A stretch of 64,000 bases of DNA from Pseudomonas sp. GD04019 (GTDB lineage Bacteria > Pseudomonadota > Gammaproteobacteria > Pseudomonadales > Pseudomonadaceae): positions 116,233-180,232 of the forward strand of contig NZ_JAOEEA010000012.1 in the NCBI RefSeq assembly GCF_029837695.1, in the 5' to 3' direction. This document shows positions 25,433 to 34,380 of this stretch, piece by piece (within the stretch, counting starts at the first letter, position 1; each line of letters begins with the position of its first letter). The position numbers and the translations under genes were made by a program. The notes beneath the pieces are model-generated. The model saw only the letters and a list, made by a program, of their open reading frames with translations, had not been told where the DNA came from and did no database searches.

Positions 25433-26979
25433 GCGGTTTCATCCACCCAGCGCTGTTCCAGATTGGTCTTCGGGCCCTGCGGTGGCATGCCCTGGCGGCA
25501 GCTCAGCTCGCCCACTTCCAGGCCGGCACCGAGCAGGCGCTGGCGCAGGTTGTCCAGCTCCTGGTCGATCAGCTGCGCGGTATCCGCGCGCTCGGCCCAC
25601 AGCTGGCTGGACAGGCTGCCGCGCAGCAGCTGCGCCTGGACCTGCAGCGGGCCCAGCGGGTCGAGATCGAAGGCCAGATCGATGCGCCACAGGGTTTCCT
25701 TCTGCTCCTTCTTGTTGCCGGTGTTTCCCGGTTCCTCGCGCTGCAGCTTGACCTGCAGCGGCACCACGTCGTGCTGGTTGCGCATCGGCAACTCCAGCTG
25801 CCAGGTGGTCAGCAGGTTGCCTTCGGGCGTCACCTGGGACTGGGCCAGGCTCGACAGCTGGTGCGTCTGCAGGCGCGATACGGCGGCGGCGGCCAGTTTG
25901 AGCAGGGCTTCCAGGTCGGCCTCCTCGTCCATCGCTTGCAGCAGGCGCGAGGGCAGGGGGAAGCTCATGGCCTGCTGGCGCAGGCTGACCTGGCCGAGTG
26001 CGCCGAGAGCATTGCGCACGAAGGCGGGCATGGCCTGGGCCAGCGCATTGCCGGCGCTGGCGGCGGGCAGTGGCGCGCCGCCCGGTAGCGTCGGCAACAG
26101 CTGGGCGACCAGGCGCAGCAGGTTGGCCTTGAGATCCTGCGGCAGGTTCTGCGCCTGGCCGCTGAGCAGCTTGGCCTCGAGAAACACGCCGCTCTGCTCC
26201 ATGGCCTTGGCCAGGCCTTCGGCGCTGCCCAGTTGCTTGCCGTCCGGAAGCATGCCGAGCAGCTTGTCGATGCTGGTGCGCAGTTCGCTCGGCAGGCCGT
26301 CCTGCTGCGTCATGCCCTGCAGGCCCTTGAACAGGCCTTCGAGCGAACCCTGGCGGCTCTGCTGGGCGGCCAGCTGTTGGCCCAGCACCAGCTGGTCCAG
26401 GCGCCCGCTCAGTGGCAGGAAGTTGAGCGCCTGGCTGCCCTGCACCTGGGCGGTGAGCAGGCTGCCGATGGGCAACGGCAGCGGGGTTTCCACGCTCAGC
26501 TTGCTGCCGGACAGCGAGGTGTTGAGCAGATTGACCACCACCCGGTAGAGCGCCTGCTGGGTCTTGAGCTGGGCGATCTGCTCACGGGATTCGACCTTGC
26601 CTTGCAGCAGGGTGCCGACCGGTAGCTGCTCCAGGTCCAGGCTGGTCAGCAAGCGCGTGTCGCCGCCCTGCAGGGCTACGGCCAGGCGCGTCTCGGACAG
26701 CGCGGTGACGGCCAGGGTGGTGCCCTGGGCCAATGGACGTGGGCTGCTGGCTTCGAGTGTGGCTTGCTTGCCGCCGTTCAGCGTCAGCTTGAGCAGCAAC
26801 TGGAAGCTTTGCGCCACTTCCTTGGCTGCCAGCACTTCGGCCTTGGCGGTTTCGCCGGCGGCCAGCATGCCTTCCAACGGCTGCAGCAGCTTCACCGCCA
26901 GATCGGCGGCGTTGGGCGTAGCGGGGCGGACGACCGGCGACGTCGCGGGAAGCGGGCGAGGACTGCTGATTTCTGCCAT
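25429..26979 (-). CDS. Second FliK-like flagellar hook-length control domain protein
   Basis: 516 residues. The first 380 are Leu/Gln/Ala-rich and helical with repeated SLAQ/LLGQ-type stretches. The C-terminal 110 residues resemble a Flg_hook domain (TWQLELPMRNQHDVVPLQVKL; WRIDLAFDLDPLGPLQVQ). ATG 26979 gives MAEISSPRPL; the seven extra codons upstream are unlikely. It pairs with the FlhB-like gene by a 4-bp overlap, mirroring the FliK-FlhB partnership of the main system. It is divergent from ccmA. Whether it acts as a ruler is unknown. In P. aeruginosa the equivalent neighbour of ccmA is an uncharacterised gene. Confidence 0.8.
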   Translation of the reverse strand: MAEISSPRPLPATSPVVRPATPNAADLAVKLLQPLEGMLAAGETAKAEVLAAKEVAQSFQLLLKLTLNGGKQATLEASSPRPLAQGTTLAVTALSETRLAVALQGGDTRLLTSLDLEQLPVGTLLQGKVESREQIAQLKTQQALYRVVVNLLNTSLSGSKLSVETPLPLPIGSLLTAQVQGSQALNFLPLSGRLDQLVLGQQLAAQQSRQGSLEGLFKGLQGMTQQDGLPSELRTSIDKLLGMLPDGKQLGSAEGLAKAMEQSGVFLEAKLLSGQAQNLPQDLKANLLRLVAQLLPTLPGGAPLPAASAGNALAQAMPAFVRNALGALGQVSLRQQAMSFPLPSRLLQAMDEEADLEALLKLAAAAVSRLQTHQLSSLAQSQVTPEGNLLTTWQLELPMRNQHDVVPLQVKLQREEPGNTGNKKEQKETLWRIDLAFDLDPLGPLQVQAQLLRGSLSSQLWAERADTAQLIDQELDNLRQRLLGAGLEVGELSCRQGMPPQGPKTNLEQRWVDETA

Positions 26980-27009
26980 GGCCGGGTCACACCCTGTCAA
27001 AAAGCCGGC

Positions 27010-27038
27010 TTCGGAGGGTAAAGCCCGGCATGTATAAT
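27010..27038 (+). promoter_or_regulatory. Candidate sigma70 promoter for the ccm operon
   Basis: A perfect -10 hexamer TATAAT lies at 27033-27038 with a weak -35 (TTCGGA, 27010-27015) at 17-bp spacing. It is in the only intergenic space before ccmA and points toward it, leaving a leader of about 85 bases. Only the -10 is convincing. Confidence 0.4.
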
Positions 27039-27129
27039 GCCGGCCGTTTCCGGGCTGGCTGTACGGTCAACTTGCCACAGTATAGCGGCCAGCCCCCCTC
27101 TGACTTGAACCCCTCCGGGATGCCATGCA

Positions 27130-27765
27130 GTGATCAGTCCACGACTCCAAGCCGTTGCCCTCGCCTGCGAGCGGGACTGGCGTCTGCTATTCGAGCACCT
27201 GGAGTTGGACCTCGCCGGCGGCACCCTGTTGCAGGTAGCTGGTCCCAACGGCAGCGGCAAGACCAGCCTGCTGCGCCTGCTGGCCGGGCTGATGCAGCCG
27301 ACTGCCGGTGAGGTGCTGCTGAACGGCAAGCCGCTGGCCAGCCAGCATGGCGAGTTGGGGCGCAGCCTGCTGTGGATCGGCCATGCCGCCGGCATCAAGG
27401 GCCTGCTCACCGCCGAAGAGAACCTCGCCTGGCTCTGCGCGCTGCACCAGCCGGCCGCGCGCGAGGCGATCTGGCAGGCGCTGGAAGCGGTCGGACTGCG
27501 AGGTTTTGAGGATGTGCCCTGTCACACCCTGTCCGCCGGCCAGCAGCGCCGCGTGGCCCTGGCCCGGCTGTATCTGGATGCGCCGCCGTTGTGGATTCTC
27601 GACGAACCCTTCACCGCCCTGGACAAACAAGGCGTGGCGCAGCTCGAAGCGCATCTGGCGCGGCACTGCGAGCAGGGCGGCCTGGTGGTGCTGACCACCC
27701 ACCACACGCTCAGCGAAAAGCCTGCCGGCTACCGCGAGCTGGACCTGGGGCGGCGCAGCGCATGA
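27130..27765 (+). CDS. ccmA: CcmA, ATPase of the haem-handling ABC transporter CcmABCD
   Basis: 211 residues. Walker A is GPNGSGKTSLLRLLAG. The ABC signature appears as CHTLSAGQQRRVALARL, and Walker B ends LWILDEPFTALD. CcmA drives release of holo-CcmE from the CcmC-CcmD complex. The gene starts with GTG at 27130. Its stop overlaps the ccmB ATG (ATGA, 27762-27765). It opens a nine-gene operon that supplies covalently haem-bound c-type cytochromes. Confidence 0.95.
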   Translation: MISPRLQAVALACERDWRLLFEHLELDLAGGTLLQVAGPNGSGKTSLLRLLAGLMQPTAGEVLLNGKPLASQHGELGRSLLWIGHAAGIKGLLTAEENLAWLCALHQPAAREAIWQALEAVGLRGFEDVPCHTLSAGQQRRVALARLYLDAPPLWILDEPFTALDKQGVAQLEAHLARHCEQGGLVVLTTHHTLSEKPAGYRELDLGRRSA

Positions 27766-28433
27766 ACAACGTCTTCCTCCTGCTGCTATCACGCGAAGCC
27801 CGCCTGCTGTTCCGCCGCCCGGCCGAGCTGGCCAACCCGCTGGTGTTCTTCGCCATCGTCATCGCCCTGTTCCCGCTAGCGGTCGGCCCCGAGACCAATC
27901 TGTTACAGACCTTGTCGCCCGGGCTGATCTGGGTGGCGGCGTTATTGGCCGTGCTCCTCTCGCTGGACGGGCTGTTCCGCAGTGATTTCGAGGACGGCTC
28001 GCTGGAGCAGTGGGTCCTTTCGTCGCACCCGCTGCCCCTTCTGGTCCTGGCCAAGGTGCTGGCACACTGGCTGTTCTCGGGGCTGGCCCTGGTGCTGCTG
28101 GCGCCGCTGCTGGCCCTGATGCTCGGTTTGCCGGGTCGCTGCCTGCCGGTGCTGCTGGCCTCGCTGTTGCTCGGTACCCCGGTGCTGAGCCTGCTCGGCG
28201 CGGTGGGCGCGGCACTGACCGTCGGCCTCAAGCGCGGCGGGCTGCTGCTGGCGCTGTTGATTCTGCCGCTGTACATCCCGGTGCTGATTCTCGGCACCGG
28301 GGCGCTACAGGCGGCCCTGCAAGGATTGCCGGCGGCCGGCCACCTGTTGTGGCTGGCCAGCCTGACCGCCCTGGCGGTCACCCTGACACCCTTTGCAATC
28401 GGCGCCGGGCTGAAGATCAGCGTCGGCGAATAA
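27762..28433 (+). CDS. ccmB: CcmB, membrane subunit of the CcmABCD complex
   Basis: 223 residues with six hydrophobic segments and a typical N-terminus (FLLLLSREARLLFRRPAEL). It is the permease-like partner of CcmA. The ATG overlaps the ccmA stop by 4 bp; ccmC starts 16 bp downstream. Length is normal for the family. Confidence 0.94.
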   Translation: MNNVFLLLLSREARLLFRRPAELANPLVFFAIVIALFPLAVGPETNLLQTLSPGLIWVAALLAVLLSLDGLFRSDFEDGSLEQWVLSSHPLPLLVLAKVLAHWLFSGLALVLLAPLLALMLGLPGRCLPVLLASLLLGTPVLSLLGAVGAALTVGLKRGGLLLALLILPLYIPVLILGTGALQAALQGLPAAGHLLWLASLTALAVTLTPFAIGAGLKISVGE

Positions 28434-28449
28434 CTAAAGAGTCACCGTG

Positions 28450-29205
28450 ATGAGATGGACCTGGTTTCACCAGTGGGGTTCGCCCAAGTGGTTCTATGAG
28501 CGCAGCGGTCGCTGGCTGCCGTGGCTGGCCGCGGCTGCTGTGGTGCTGCTGGCCGTCGGCATCGTCTGGGGCCTGGCTTTCGCGCCGCCCGAGAAGTACC
28601 AGGGCAACAGCTACCGGATCATATATATCCATGTTCCGGCGGCGTTCCTCGCCCAGTCCTGCTACCTGATGATGGCGGTGGCCGGCCTGGTCGGCCTGGT
28701 GTGGAAGATGAAGCTGGCCGATGTCGCCCTGCAGCAGGCCGCGCCCATCGGTGCCTGGCTGTGCTTCGTCGCGCTGGTCACCGGCGCCATCTGGGGCAAG
28801 CCGACCTGGGGCACCTACTGGATCTGGGACGCGCGTCTGACCTCGATGCTGATCCTGCTGTTCCTCTACTTCGGCGTCATCGCCCTGGGCAACGCCATCA
28901 GCAACCGCGACAGCGCAGCCAAGGCCTGTGCCGTGCTGGCGCTGGTCGGCGCGGTGAACATCCCGATCATCCAGAAGTCGGTGGAGTGGTGGAATACCCT
29001 GCATCAGCCGGCCACCTTCAAGGTCACCGGCAAGGCCAGCATGAGCGTGGAGATGTGGCTGCCGCTGCTGCTCTGCGTGCTCGGCTTCTACTGCTTCCTC
29101 GGCGCCGTGTTGCTCTACCGCATGCGCACCGAGGTGCTCAAGCGCGAGGCCCGCAGCAGCTGGGTGAAGGCCGAGATCGGCCGTCTGGTGGAGGGCAGGG
29201 CATGA
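28450..29205 (+). CDS. ccmC: CcmC, haem lyase for attachment of haem to CcmE
   Basis: 251 residues with six membrane helices and the tryptophan-rich WWD-type loop (WGKPTWGTYWIWDARLTS) flanked by histidines that bind haem from above (IYIHVPAA). CcmC loads haem onto CcmE in the periplasm. A GTG one codon earlier (28447) is a possible alternative start. The stop overlaps ccmD by 4 bp. Confidence 0.95.
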   Translation: MRWTWFHQWGSPKWFYERSGRWLPWLAAAAVVLLAVGIVWGLAFAPPEKYQGNSYRIIYIHVPAAFLAQSCYLMMAVAGLVGLVWKMKLADVALQQAAPIGAWLCFVALVTGAIWGKPTWGTYWIWDARLTSMLILLFLYFGVIALGNAISNRDSAAKACAVLALVGAVNIPIIQKSVEWWNTLHQPATFKVTGKASMSVEMWLPLLLCVLGFYCFLGAVLLYRMRTEVLKREARSSWVKAEIGRLVEGRA

Positions 29206-29378
29206 GCTTCGCCTCCTTCGCCGAATTCCTCGCCATGGGCCACCATGGCGCCTACGTGTGGTCGGCCTACGGCATCAGCCTGGCGGTACTGGCCCTCAAC
29301 GTCGCGTTGCCGATTCTGGCCCGCCGGCGTTACCTGCAAGACGAGGCGCGCCGTTTGCGCCGGGAGAAACAACAGTGA
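29202..29378 (+). CDS. ccmD: CcmD, small membrane protein of the CcmABCD complex
   Basis: 58 residues: an N-terminal FASFAEFLAMGHHGAYVW segment, one membrane helix, and a strongly basic cytoplasmic tail, the standard CcmD layout. It holds CcmE to CcmC and aids holo-CcmE release. It overlaps ccmC (ATGA) at its start and shares four bases with ccmE at its end. Confidence 0.93.
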   Translation: MSFASFAEFLAMGHHGAYVWSAYGISLAVLALNVALPILARRRYLQDEARRLRREKQQ

Positions 29379-29830
29379 ATGCGGTCCGCAAGAAACGGCT
29401 GTACATCGTCCTGGCCATCCTCGTCGGCGTCTCCGCCGCGGTAGGCCTGGCCCTCAGCGCGCTGCAGGAGAACATCAACCTGTTCTACACCCCGACCCAG
29501 ATCGCCAATGGCGAGGCGCCCAAGGACACCCGCATCCGCGCCGGCGGTATGGTCGCCGAGGGCTCGGTCAAGCGTTCCAGCGATTCGCTGCAGGTGGAGT
29601 TCGTGGTCACCGACTTCGCCAAGAACGTGACCATCCGCTACCAGGGCATCCTGCCGGACCTGTTCCGCGAGAAGCAGGGCATCGTCGCGCTGGGCAAGCT
29701 TAATGACGAGGGCGTGCTGATCGCCGACGAGGTACTGGCCAAGCACGATGAGAACTACATGCCGCCGGAAGTCACCAAGGCCCTGAAGGACAGCGGCAAG
29801 CTGCCGCAAGACGGCGAGGTCAAGCCATGA
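29375..29830 (+). CDS. ccmE: CcmE, periplasmic haem chaperone
   Basis: 151 residues: an N-terminal membrane anchor (LYIVLAILVGVSAAVGLAL), an OB-fold domain, and the haem-attachment motif with the covalent histidine in LAKHDENYMPPEV. It ferries haem from CcmC to CcmF/CcmH. Translation starts at a GTG at 29375 that overlaps the ccmD stop; the longer open frame is ccmD shadow. ccmF overlaps its end by 4 bp. Confidence 0.95.
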   Translation: MNAVRKKRLYIVLAILVGVSAAVGLALSALQENINLFYTPTQIANGEAPKDTRIRAGGMVAEGSVKRSSDSLQVEFVVTDFAKNVTIRYQGILPDLFREKQGIVALGKLNDEGVLIADEVLAKHDENYMPPEVTKALKDSGKLPQDGEVKP

Positions 29831-31815
29831 ACGCCGCGCTGATGATTCCCGAGCTGGGCCATGTGGCCCTGATCCTCGCCCTGTGCCTGGCCCTGGTGCA
29901 GGCGACCCTGCCGCTGATCGGCGCCTGGCTCGGCGACCGCCAGTGGATGGGCCTGGCCCAGCCGGCGGCCTGGGGCCAGTTCGCCATGCTGGCGTTCGCC
30001 TTCGCCTGCCTGACCTGGGCCTTCATGGTCGACGACTTCTCCGTCGCCTACGTGGCCAACAACTCCAACAGCGCCTTGCCCTGGTACTACAAGTTCAGCG
30101 CCGTATGGGGCGCCCACGAGGGCTCGCTGCTGCTCTGGGCATTGATCCTCAGCGGCTGGACCTTCGCCGTGGCGATCTTCTCGCGCCAATTGCCGGACGT
30201 GATGCTGGCCCGCGTGCTGGCCGTGATGGGCATGATCAGCGTCGGCTTCCTGCTGTTCCTGATCATCACCTCCAACCCCTTCGAGCGCCTGCTGCCGGAC
30301 GCGCCGCTCAACGGCCGCGACCTCAACCCGCTGCTGCAGGACTTCGGCCTTATCGTCCATCCGCCGATGCTGTACATGGGCTACGTCGGCTTCTCGGTGG
30401 CCTTCGCCTTCGCCATCGCCGCGCTGCTCGGCGGCAAGCTGGACGCCGCCTGGGCACGTTGGTCGCGGCCCTGGACCATAGTCGCCTGGGCCTTCCTCGG
30501 CATCGGCATTGCCCTCGGCTCCTGGTGGGCCTACTACGAACTGGGCTGGGGCGGCTGGTGGTTCTGGGATCCGGTGGAGAACGCCTCGTTCATGCCCTGG
30601 CTGGTCGGCACCGCGCTGATCCACTCGCTGGCCGTGACCGAGAAGCGTGGTGTGTTCAAGAGCTGGACCGTGCTGCTGGCCATCGCCGCCTTCTCCCTGA
30701 GCCTGCTCGGCACCTTCCTGGTTCGTTCCGGCGTACTGACCTCGGTGCATGCCTTCGCCAACGATCCGGCACGCGGCGTGTTCATCCTGATCTTCCTGCT
30801 GGTGGTGGTCGGTGGCTCGCTGGCGCTGTTCGCCGTGCGCGCGCCGGTGGTCAAGAGCCAGGTCGGCTTCGCCCTGTGGTCGCGCGAGACCCTGCTGCTG
30901 GCCAACAACCTGGTGCTGGTGGTGGCCGCCTCGATGATCTTGCTCGGCACCCTCTACCCGCTGGTGCTGGATGCGCTGTCCGGTGCCAAGCTGTCGGTCG
31001 GCCCGCCGTACTTCAACGCGCTGTTCGTGCCGCTGATGGCGCTGCTGATGCTGGTGATGGCCGTCGGCGTGCTGGTGCGCTGGAAGGACACCCCGGTGCA
31101 ATGGCTGCTCGGCATGCTCACCCCGGTGCTGGTCGGCAGCGTGGTGCTCGGCTTCCTCGCCAGCTGGGCCTTCGGTGATTTCCACTGGAGCGTGCTGGCA
31201 GTGTTCCTGCTGGCGTTCTGGGTGTTGCTGGCCGGCGCACGCGACCTGCTCGACAAGTGCCGCCACAAGGGGCTGCTGAAGGGTATGCGCAGCCTCTCCA
31301 GCAGCTACTGGAGCATGCAGCTGGCGCACCTCGGCATCGCCGTGTGCGCCATCGGCGTGGTGCTGGTCAGCCATGGCAGCGCCGAGCGCGACCTGCGTCT
31401 GGCGCCGGGCGAGTCCCTGGAGTTGGGCGGCTATGTGTTCGTCTTCGAGGGTGCCAAGCACTTCGAAGGCCCCAACTTCACCTCGGACAAGGGCACCGTG
31501 CGCGTGCTGCAGGATGGCGAGGAAGTCGCCGTGCTGCACCCGGAGAAGCGCCTGTATACCGTGCAACAGATGCCGATGACCGAGGCCGGCATCGACGCCG
31601 GGCTGACCCGCGACCTCTACGTCGCCCTCGGCGAGCCGCTGGAGAATGGCGCCTGGGCCGTGCGCGTGCACATCAAGCCCTACGTGCGCTGGATCTGGCT
31701 GGGTGGCTTGATGATGGGCCTCGGCGGCCTGCTGGCGGCCTTCGACCCGCGCTATCGGGTCAAGGTGCGTAGCCGCGTGCGCGACGTGCTGGGCATGCCG
31801 GAGGCGACTGCATGA
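29827..31815 (+). CDS. ccmF: CcmF, core subunit of the cytochrome c haem lyase
   Basis: 662 residues with about 15 membrane helices. The WWD domain is clear (WGGWWFWDPVENASFMPWL), with flanking haem-ligand histidines (LIVHPPMLYMGYVG; IHSLAVTEKRG). CcmF joins haem from CcmE to the CXXCH motif of apocytochromes. Start and stop overlap both neighbours by 4 bp, typical of this operon. Confidence 0.96.
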   Translation: MNAALMIPELGHVALILALCLALVQATLPLIGAWLGDRQWMGLAQPAAWGQFAMLAFAFACLTWAFMVDDFSVAYVANNSNSALPWYYKFSAVWGAHEGSLLLWALILSGWTFAVAIFSRQLPDVMLARVLAVMGMISVGFLLFLIITSNPFERLLPDAPLNGRDLNPLLQDFGLIVHPPMLYMGYVGFSVAFAFAIAALLGGKLDAAWARWSRPWTIVAWAFLGIGIALGSWWAYYELGWGGWWFWDPVENASFMPWLVGTALIHSLAVTEKRGVFKSWTVLLAIAAFSLSLLGTFLVRSGVLTSVHAFANDPARGVFILIFLLVVVGGSLALFAVRAPVVKSQVGFALWSRETLLLANNLVLVVAASMILLGTLYPLVLDALSGAKLSVGPPYFNALFVPLMALLMLVMAVGVLVRWKDTPVQWLLGMLTPVLVGSVVLGFLASWAFGDFHWSVLAVFLLAFWVLLAGARDLLDKCRHKGLLKGMRSLSSSYWSMQLAHLGIAVCAIGVVLVSHGSAERDLRLAPGESLELGGYVFVFEGAKHFEGPNFTSDKGTVRVLQDGEEVAVLHPEKRLYTVQQMPMTEAGIDAGLTRDLYVALGEPLENGAWAVRVHIKPYVRWIWLGGLMMGLGGLLAAFDPRYRVKVRSRVRDVLGMPEATA

Positions 31816-32345
31816 AGCGCCTGATCCTGCTGTTGCCGCTGGCGCTGTTCCTGGCCATGGCCGTGTTCCTCTACCGCGGCCTGTTCCTCAATCCGCAGGA
31901 GCTGCCCTCGGCGCTGATCGACAAGCCGCTGCCGGCCTTCAGCCTGCCGGACCTGAAGAACGAGCAGCGCATGATCACCGAGAAGGACCTCAAGGGCCCG
32001 GCGCTGGTCAACGTCTGGGCCACCTGGTGCCCGACCTGCAAGGCCGAGCACCACATGCTCAATCGCCTGGCCGAGGCCGGCGTGGTGATCCACGGGGTCA
32101 ACTACAAGGACGACAGCGAGGCCGCGCGCAAGTGGCTGAAGGATTACCTCGACCCCTACCAGGTCAACGTAGCCGACCCGCAGGGCTCGCTCGGCATCAA
32201 CCTGGGCGTGTATGGCGCGCCGGAGACCTTCCTGATCGATGCCCAGGGCGTCATCCGCCACAAGTACGTCGGCGCCATCGACGAGAACGTCTGGCGCAAG
32301 GAGCTGGCGCCGCGTTACCAGGCCCTGCAGGAGGAGACACCGTGA
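31812..32345 (+). CDS. ccmG: CcmG (DsbE), periplasmic thiol-disulphide reductant for apocytochrome c
   Basis: 177 residues: an N-terminal membrane anchor (LILLLPLALFLAMAVFLYRG) and a thioredoxin domain with active site WCPTC (in NVWATWCPTCKAE) and the family's YGAPETFLID cis-proline loop. It reduces the CXXCH cysteines before haem attachment. Stop overlaps the GTG of ccmH. Confidence 0.95.
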   Translation: MKRLILLLPLALFLAMAVFLYRGLFLNPQELPSALIDKPLPAFSLPDLKNEQRMITEKDLKGPALVNVWATWCPTCKAEHHMLNRLAEAGVVIHGVNYKDDSEAARKWLKDYLDPYQVNVADPQGSLGINLGVYGAPETFLIDAQGVIRHKYVGAIDENVWRKELAPRYQALQEETP

Positions 32346-32824
32346 AGCGTCTGCTGATCGCCTGCCTGCTGGGGCTTAGCCTGGTCGGCGCCGCCCGTGC
32401 CGCCATCGATACCTACCAGTTCAAGGACGAGGTCGAGCGCGAGCGCTTCCGCGGCCTCACCGAAGAGTTGCGCTGCCCCAAGTGTCAGAACCAGAACATC
32501 GCCGACTCCAATGCGCCGATCGCCACCGACCTGCGTCGCGAGATCTTCCGCATGCTGGAAGAGGGCAGGAGCGACAAGGAGATCGTCGATTTCCTGGTCA
32601 TGCGTTATGGCGACTTCGTGATGTACAAGCCGCCGCTGGACAGCCGCACCTGGCTGCTCTGGTACGGCCCCTTCGGCCTGCTGGGCCTGGGCGCCATCGC
32701 GCTCTGCGTGCTGGTGTTGCGCCGCCGCAAGGTGGAACAGGCGCCGGCACAGGTGGCCCTGAGCGCCGCCGAACGTGAGCGCCTGGACGCTCTGCTGAAA
32801 GAAACCCGGGATACCCAAGACTGA
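32342..32824 (+). CDS. ccmH: CcmH (CcmL-type), apocytochrome thiol-reducing subunit
   Basis: 160 residues: a signal peptide, the redox motif LRCPKCQNQNIADSNA, a three-helix domain, and one C-terminal membrane helix followed by a basic tail. This is the short form of CcmH; the TPR half found fused in E. coli is the separate ccmI that follows. It starts with GTG at 32342, overlapping the ccmG stop; its stop shares one base with ccmI. Confidence 0.94.
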   Translation: MKRLLIACLLGLSLVGAARAAIDTYQFKDEVERERFRGLTEELRCPKCQNQNIADSNAPIATDLRREIFRMLEEGRSDKEIVDFLVMRYGDFVMYKPPLDSRTWLLWYGPFGLLGLGAIALCVLVLRRRKVEQAPAQVALSAAERERLDALLKETRDTQD

Positions 32825-34020
32825 TGATCGAATTCTGGCTCGCCGTCGGCCTGCTGCTGCTGGTCGGCACGGCTTTCCTGCTGATTCCCGTGCTGCGTGG
32901 CCGTCGCGCCCAGGCCGAGGAAGACCGCACCGCACTCAACGTCGCCCTGTACCAGGAGCGCCTGGCCGAACTCACCGCGCAGCGCGAGGCCGGCACGCTG
33001 ACTGGCGAACAGTTCGACGCCGGCCAGGCCGAGGCCGCGCGCGAACTGCTGGCCGACACCGAGGGTGCCGGCAATGGCCGTGGTCGCCTGCTGGGCAAGG
33101 CCCTGCCGCTGTTGATCGCCCTGGCGCTGCCGGGCCTGACCTTCGGCCTGTACTGGCACTGGGGCGCGAGCCAGGAGTTGGCCGCCATGCAGGATCGCCC
33201 GACCATCGACCAGATGACTGCGCGCCTGGAACAGGCGGTCAAGGACAACCCGGATTCCGCCGAGGCCTGGTACTACCTGGGCCGCATCTACATGGGTAAC
33301 GGCGACGCCGGTAAGTCCGCCATGGCCTACGAGCATGCGGTGCGTGCCGCCGGCCGCGCGCCCGAGCTGCTCGGCCTGTGGGCCCAGGCCCTGTACTTCG
33401 CCGCGGACAAGCAGTGGAGCGCGCAGATGCAGGCGCTCACCGACGAGGCGCTCAAGGCCGATCCCAACGAGGCCACCAGCCTCGGCCTGCTGGGCATCGC
33501 CGCCTTCGAGGAAGAGCGCTTCGCCGAGGCCATCGACTACTGGCAGCGCCTGTCGGCGCAGATGCCGGCGGAAGACCCGGCCCGCGCCTCGATCCAGGTC
33601 GGTATCGACCGTGCCCGCGAGCAAATGCAGGCCGCCGGCCAGCCGGCGCCGGGCGAAGTGGTGAACAAATCCATGGCGGTGATCCGCGTCAGCGTCGATC
33701 TGGCTCCTACACTCAAGTCCAAGGTGCAGCCTGGCGATACGGTGTTCGTCTTCGCCCGCGCCGCGTCTGGCCCGCCCATGCCGCTGGCGGTCAAGCGCCT
33801 GACCGTGGCCGACCTGCCGGCCAAGGTCGAACTGAGCGACAAGGACGCGATGATGGAGCAGCTCAAGCTCTCCAGCTTCCCGCAGATCCAACTGGTGGCG
33901 CGGGTTTCGCGCAGTGGTGTGGCGACCCAGGGTGAGTGGGTCGGTCGTGGTCAACCGATCGCCAGCAGCACCAGCGAGCCCCAGCAACTGCTGATCGACA
34001 GCCCGGAGCAAGCGCAATGA
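32824..34020 (+). CDS. ccmI: CcmI (CycH), TPR apocytochrome c chaperone
   Basis: 398 residues: two N-terminal membrane helices (about 3-20 and 92-112) with a cytoplasmic loop, then TPR repeats (AWYYLGRIYMGNGDAGKSAMAYEHA; LGLLGIAAFEEERFAEAI) and a C-terminal periplasmic domain. CcmI holds apocytochrome C-termini for ligation. The ATG overlaps the ccmH stop by one base and the 3' end overlaps the following lipoprotein gene by 4 bp. Confidence 0.94.
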   Translation: MIEFWLAVGLLLLVGTAFLLIPVLRGRRAQAEEDRTALNVALYQERLAELTAQREAGTLTGEQFDAGQAEAARELLADTEGAGNGRGRLLGKALPLLIALALPGLTFGLYWHWGASQELAAMQDRPTIDQMTARLEQAVKDNPDSAEAWYYLGRIYMGNGDAGKSAMAYEHAVRAAGRAPELLGLWAQALYFAADKQWSAQMQALTDEALKADPNEATSLGLLGIAAFEEERFAEAIDYWQRLSAQMPAEDPARASIQVGIDRAREQMQAAGQPAPGEVVNKSMAVIRVSVDLAPTLKSKVQPGDTVFVFARAASGPPMPLAVKRLTVADLPAKVELSDKDAMMEQLKLSSFPQIQLVARVSRSGVATQGEWVGRGQPIASSTSEPQQLLIDSPEQAQ

Positions 34021-34340
34021 ACAAGTCGCTGGTTTCTCTCACCCTGCTGCTCGCCCTGAGCGGCTGCGCCCTGCAGCCAGGCGTCACGCCCAAGGGCGGC
34101 GAGCCTGCGCAGAAGCAGCAGAGCCATCCGCGCTATGCGCCGCCACCCGGTGGCAATGCCTATTGGGACCCGGCGCTGGGCGTGTATGTGATCCAGGGTT
34201 CTACCAAGCTGTACTACCGCGAGCGTGTCTACTACCGCTGGGATCGCGGCTGGAACTGGGCCAGTAGTCCGAGCGGCCCCTGGCAGCCCACCGACAGCAG
34301 CGGTGTGCCGGCGGGTCTCGGTCGCACCATCGCCGACTAA
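34017..34340 (+). CDS. Small lipoprotein coupled to the ccm operon
   Basis: 107 residues with a type II signal peptide and lipobox (LALSGC, Cys at about residue 18). The mature part is Pro/Gln/Tyr/Trp-rich (NAYWDPALGVYVIQGSTKLYY and a YYRWDRGWNWASSPSGPW stretch). I do not recognise a function; short YXRWDGGW-type outer-membrane lipoproteins of unknown role occur in many pseudomonads. The ATG overlaps the ccmI stop (ATGA), so it is translated from the ccm message. No TPR, haem or redox motif is visible. Confidence 0.8.
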   Translation: MNKSLVSLTLLLALSGCALQPGVTPKGGEPAQKQQSHPRYAPPPGGNAYWDPALGVYVIQGSTKLYYRERVYYRWDRGWNWASSPSGPWQPTDSSGVPAGLGRTIAD

Positions 34341-34380
34341 GAACCATCCCGTATCTCTTGATCGTCGGCCATGCTGCGTT

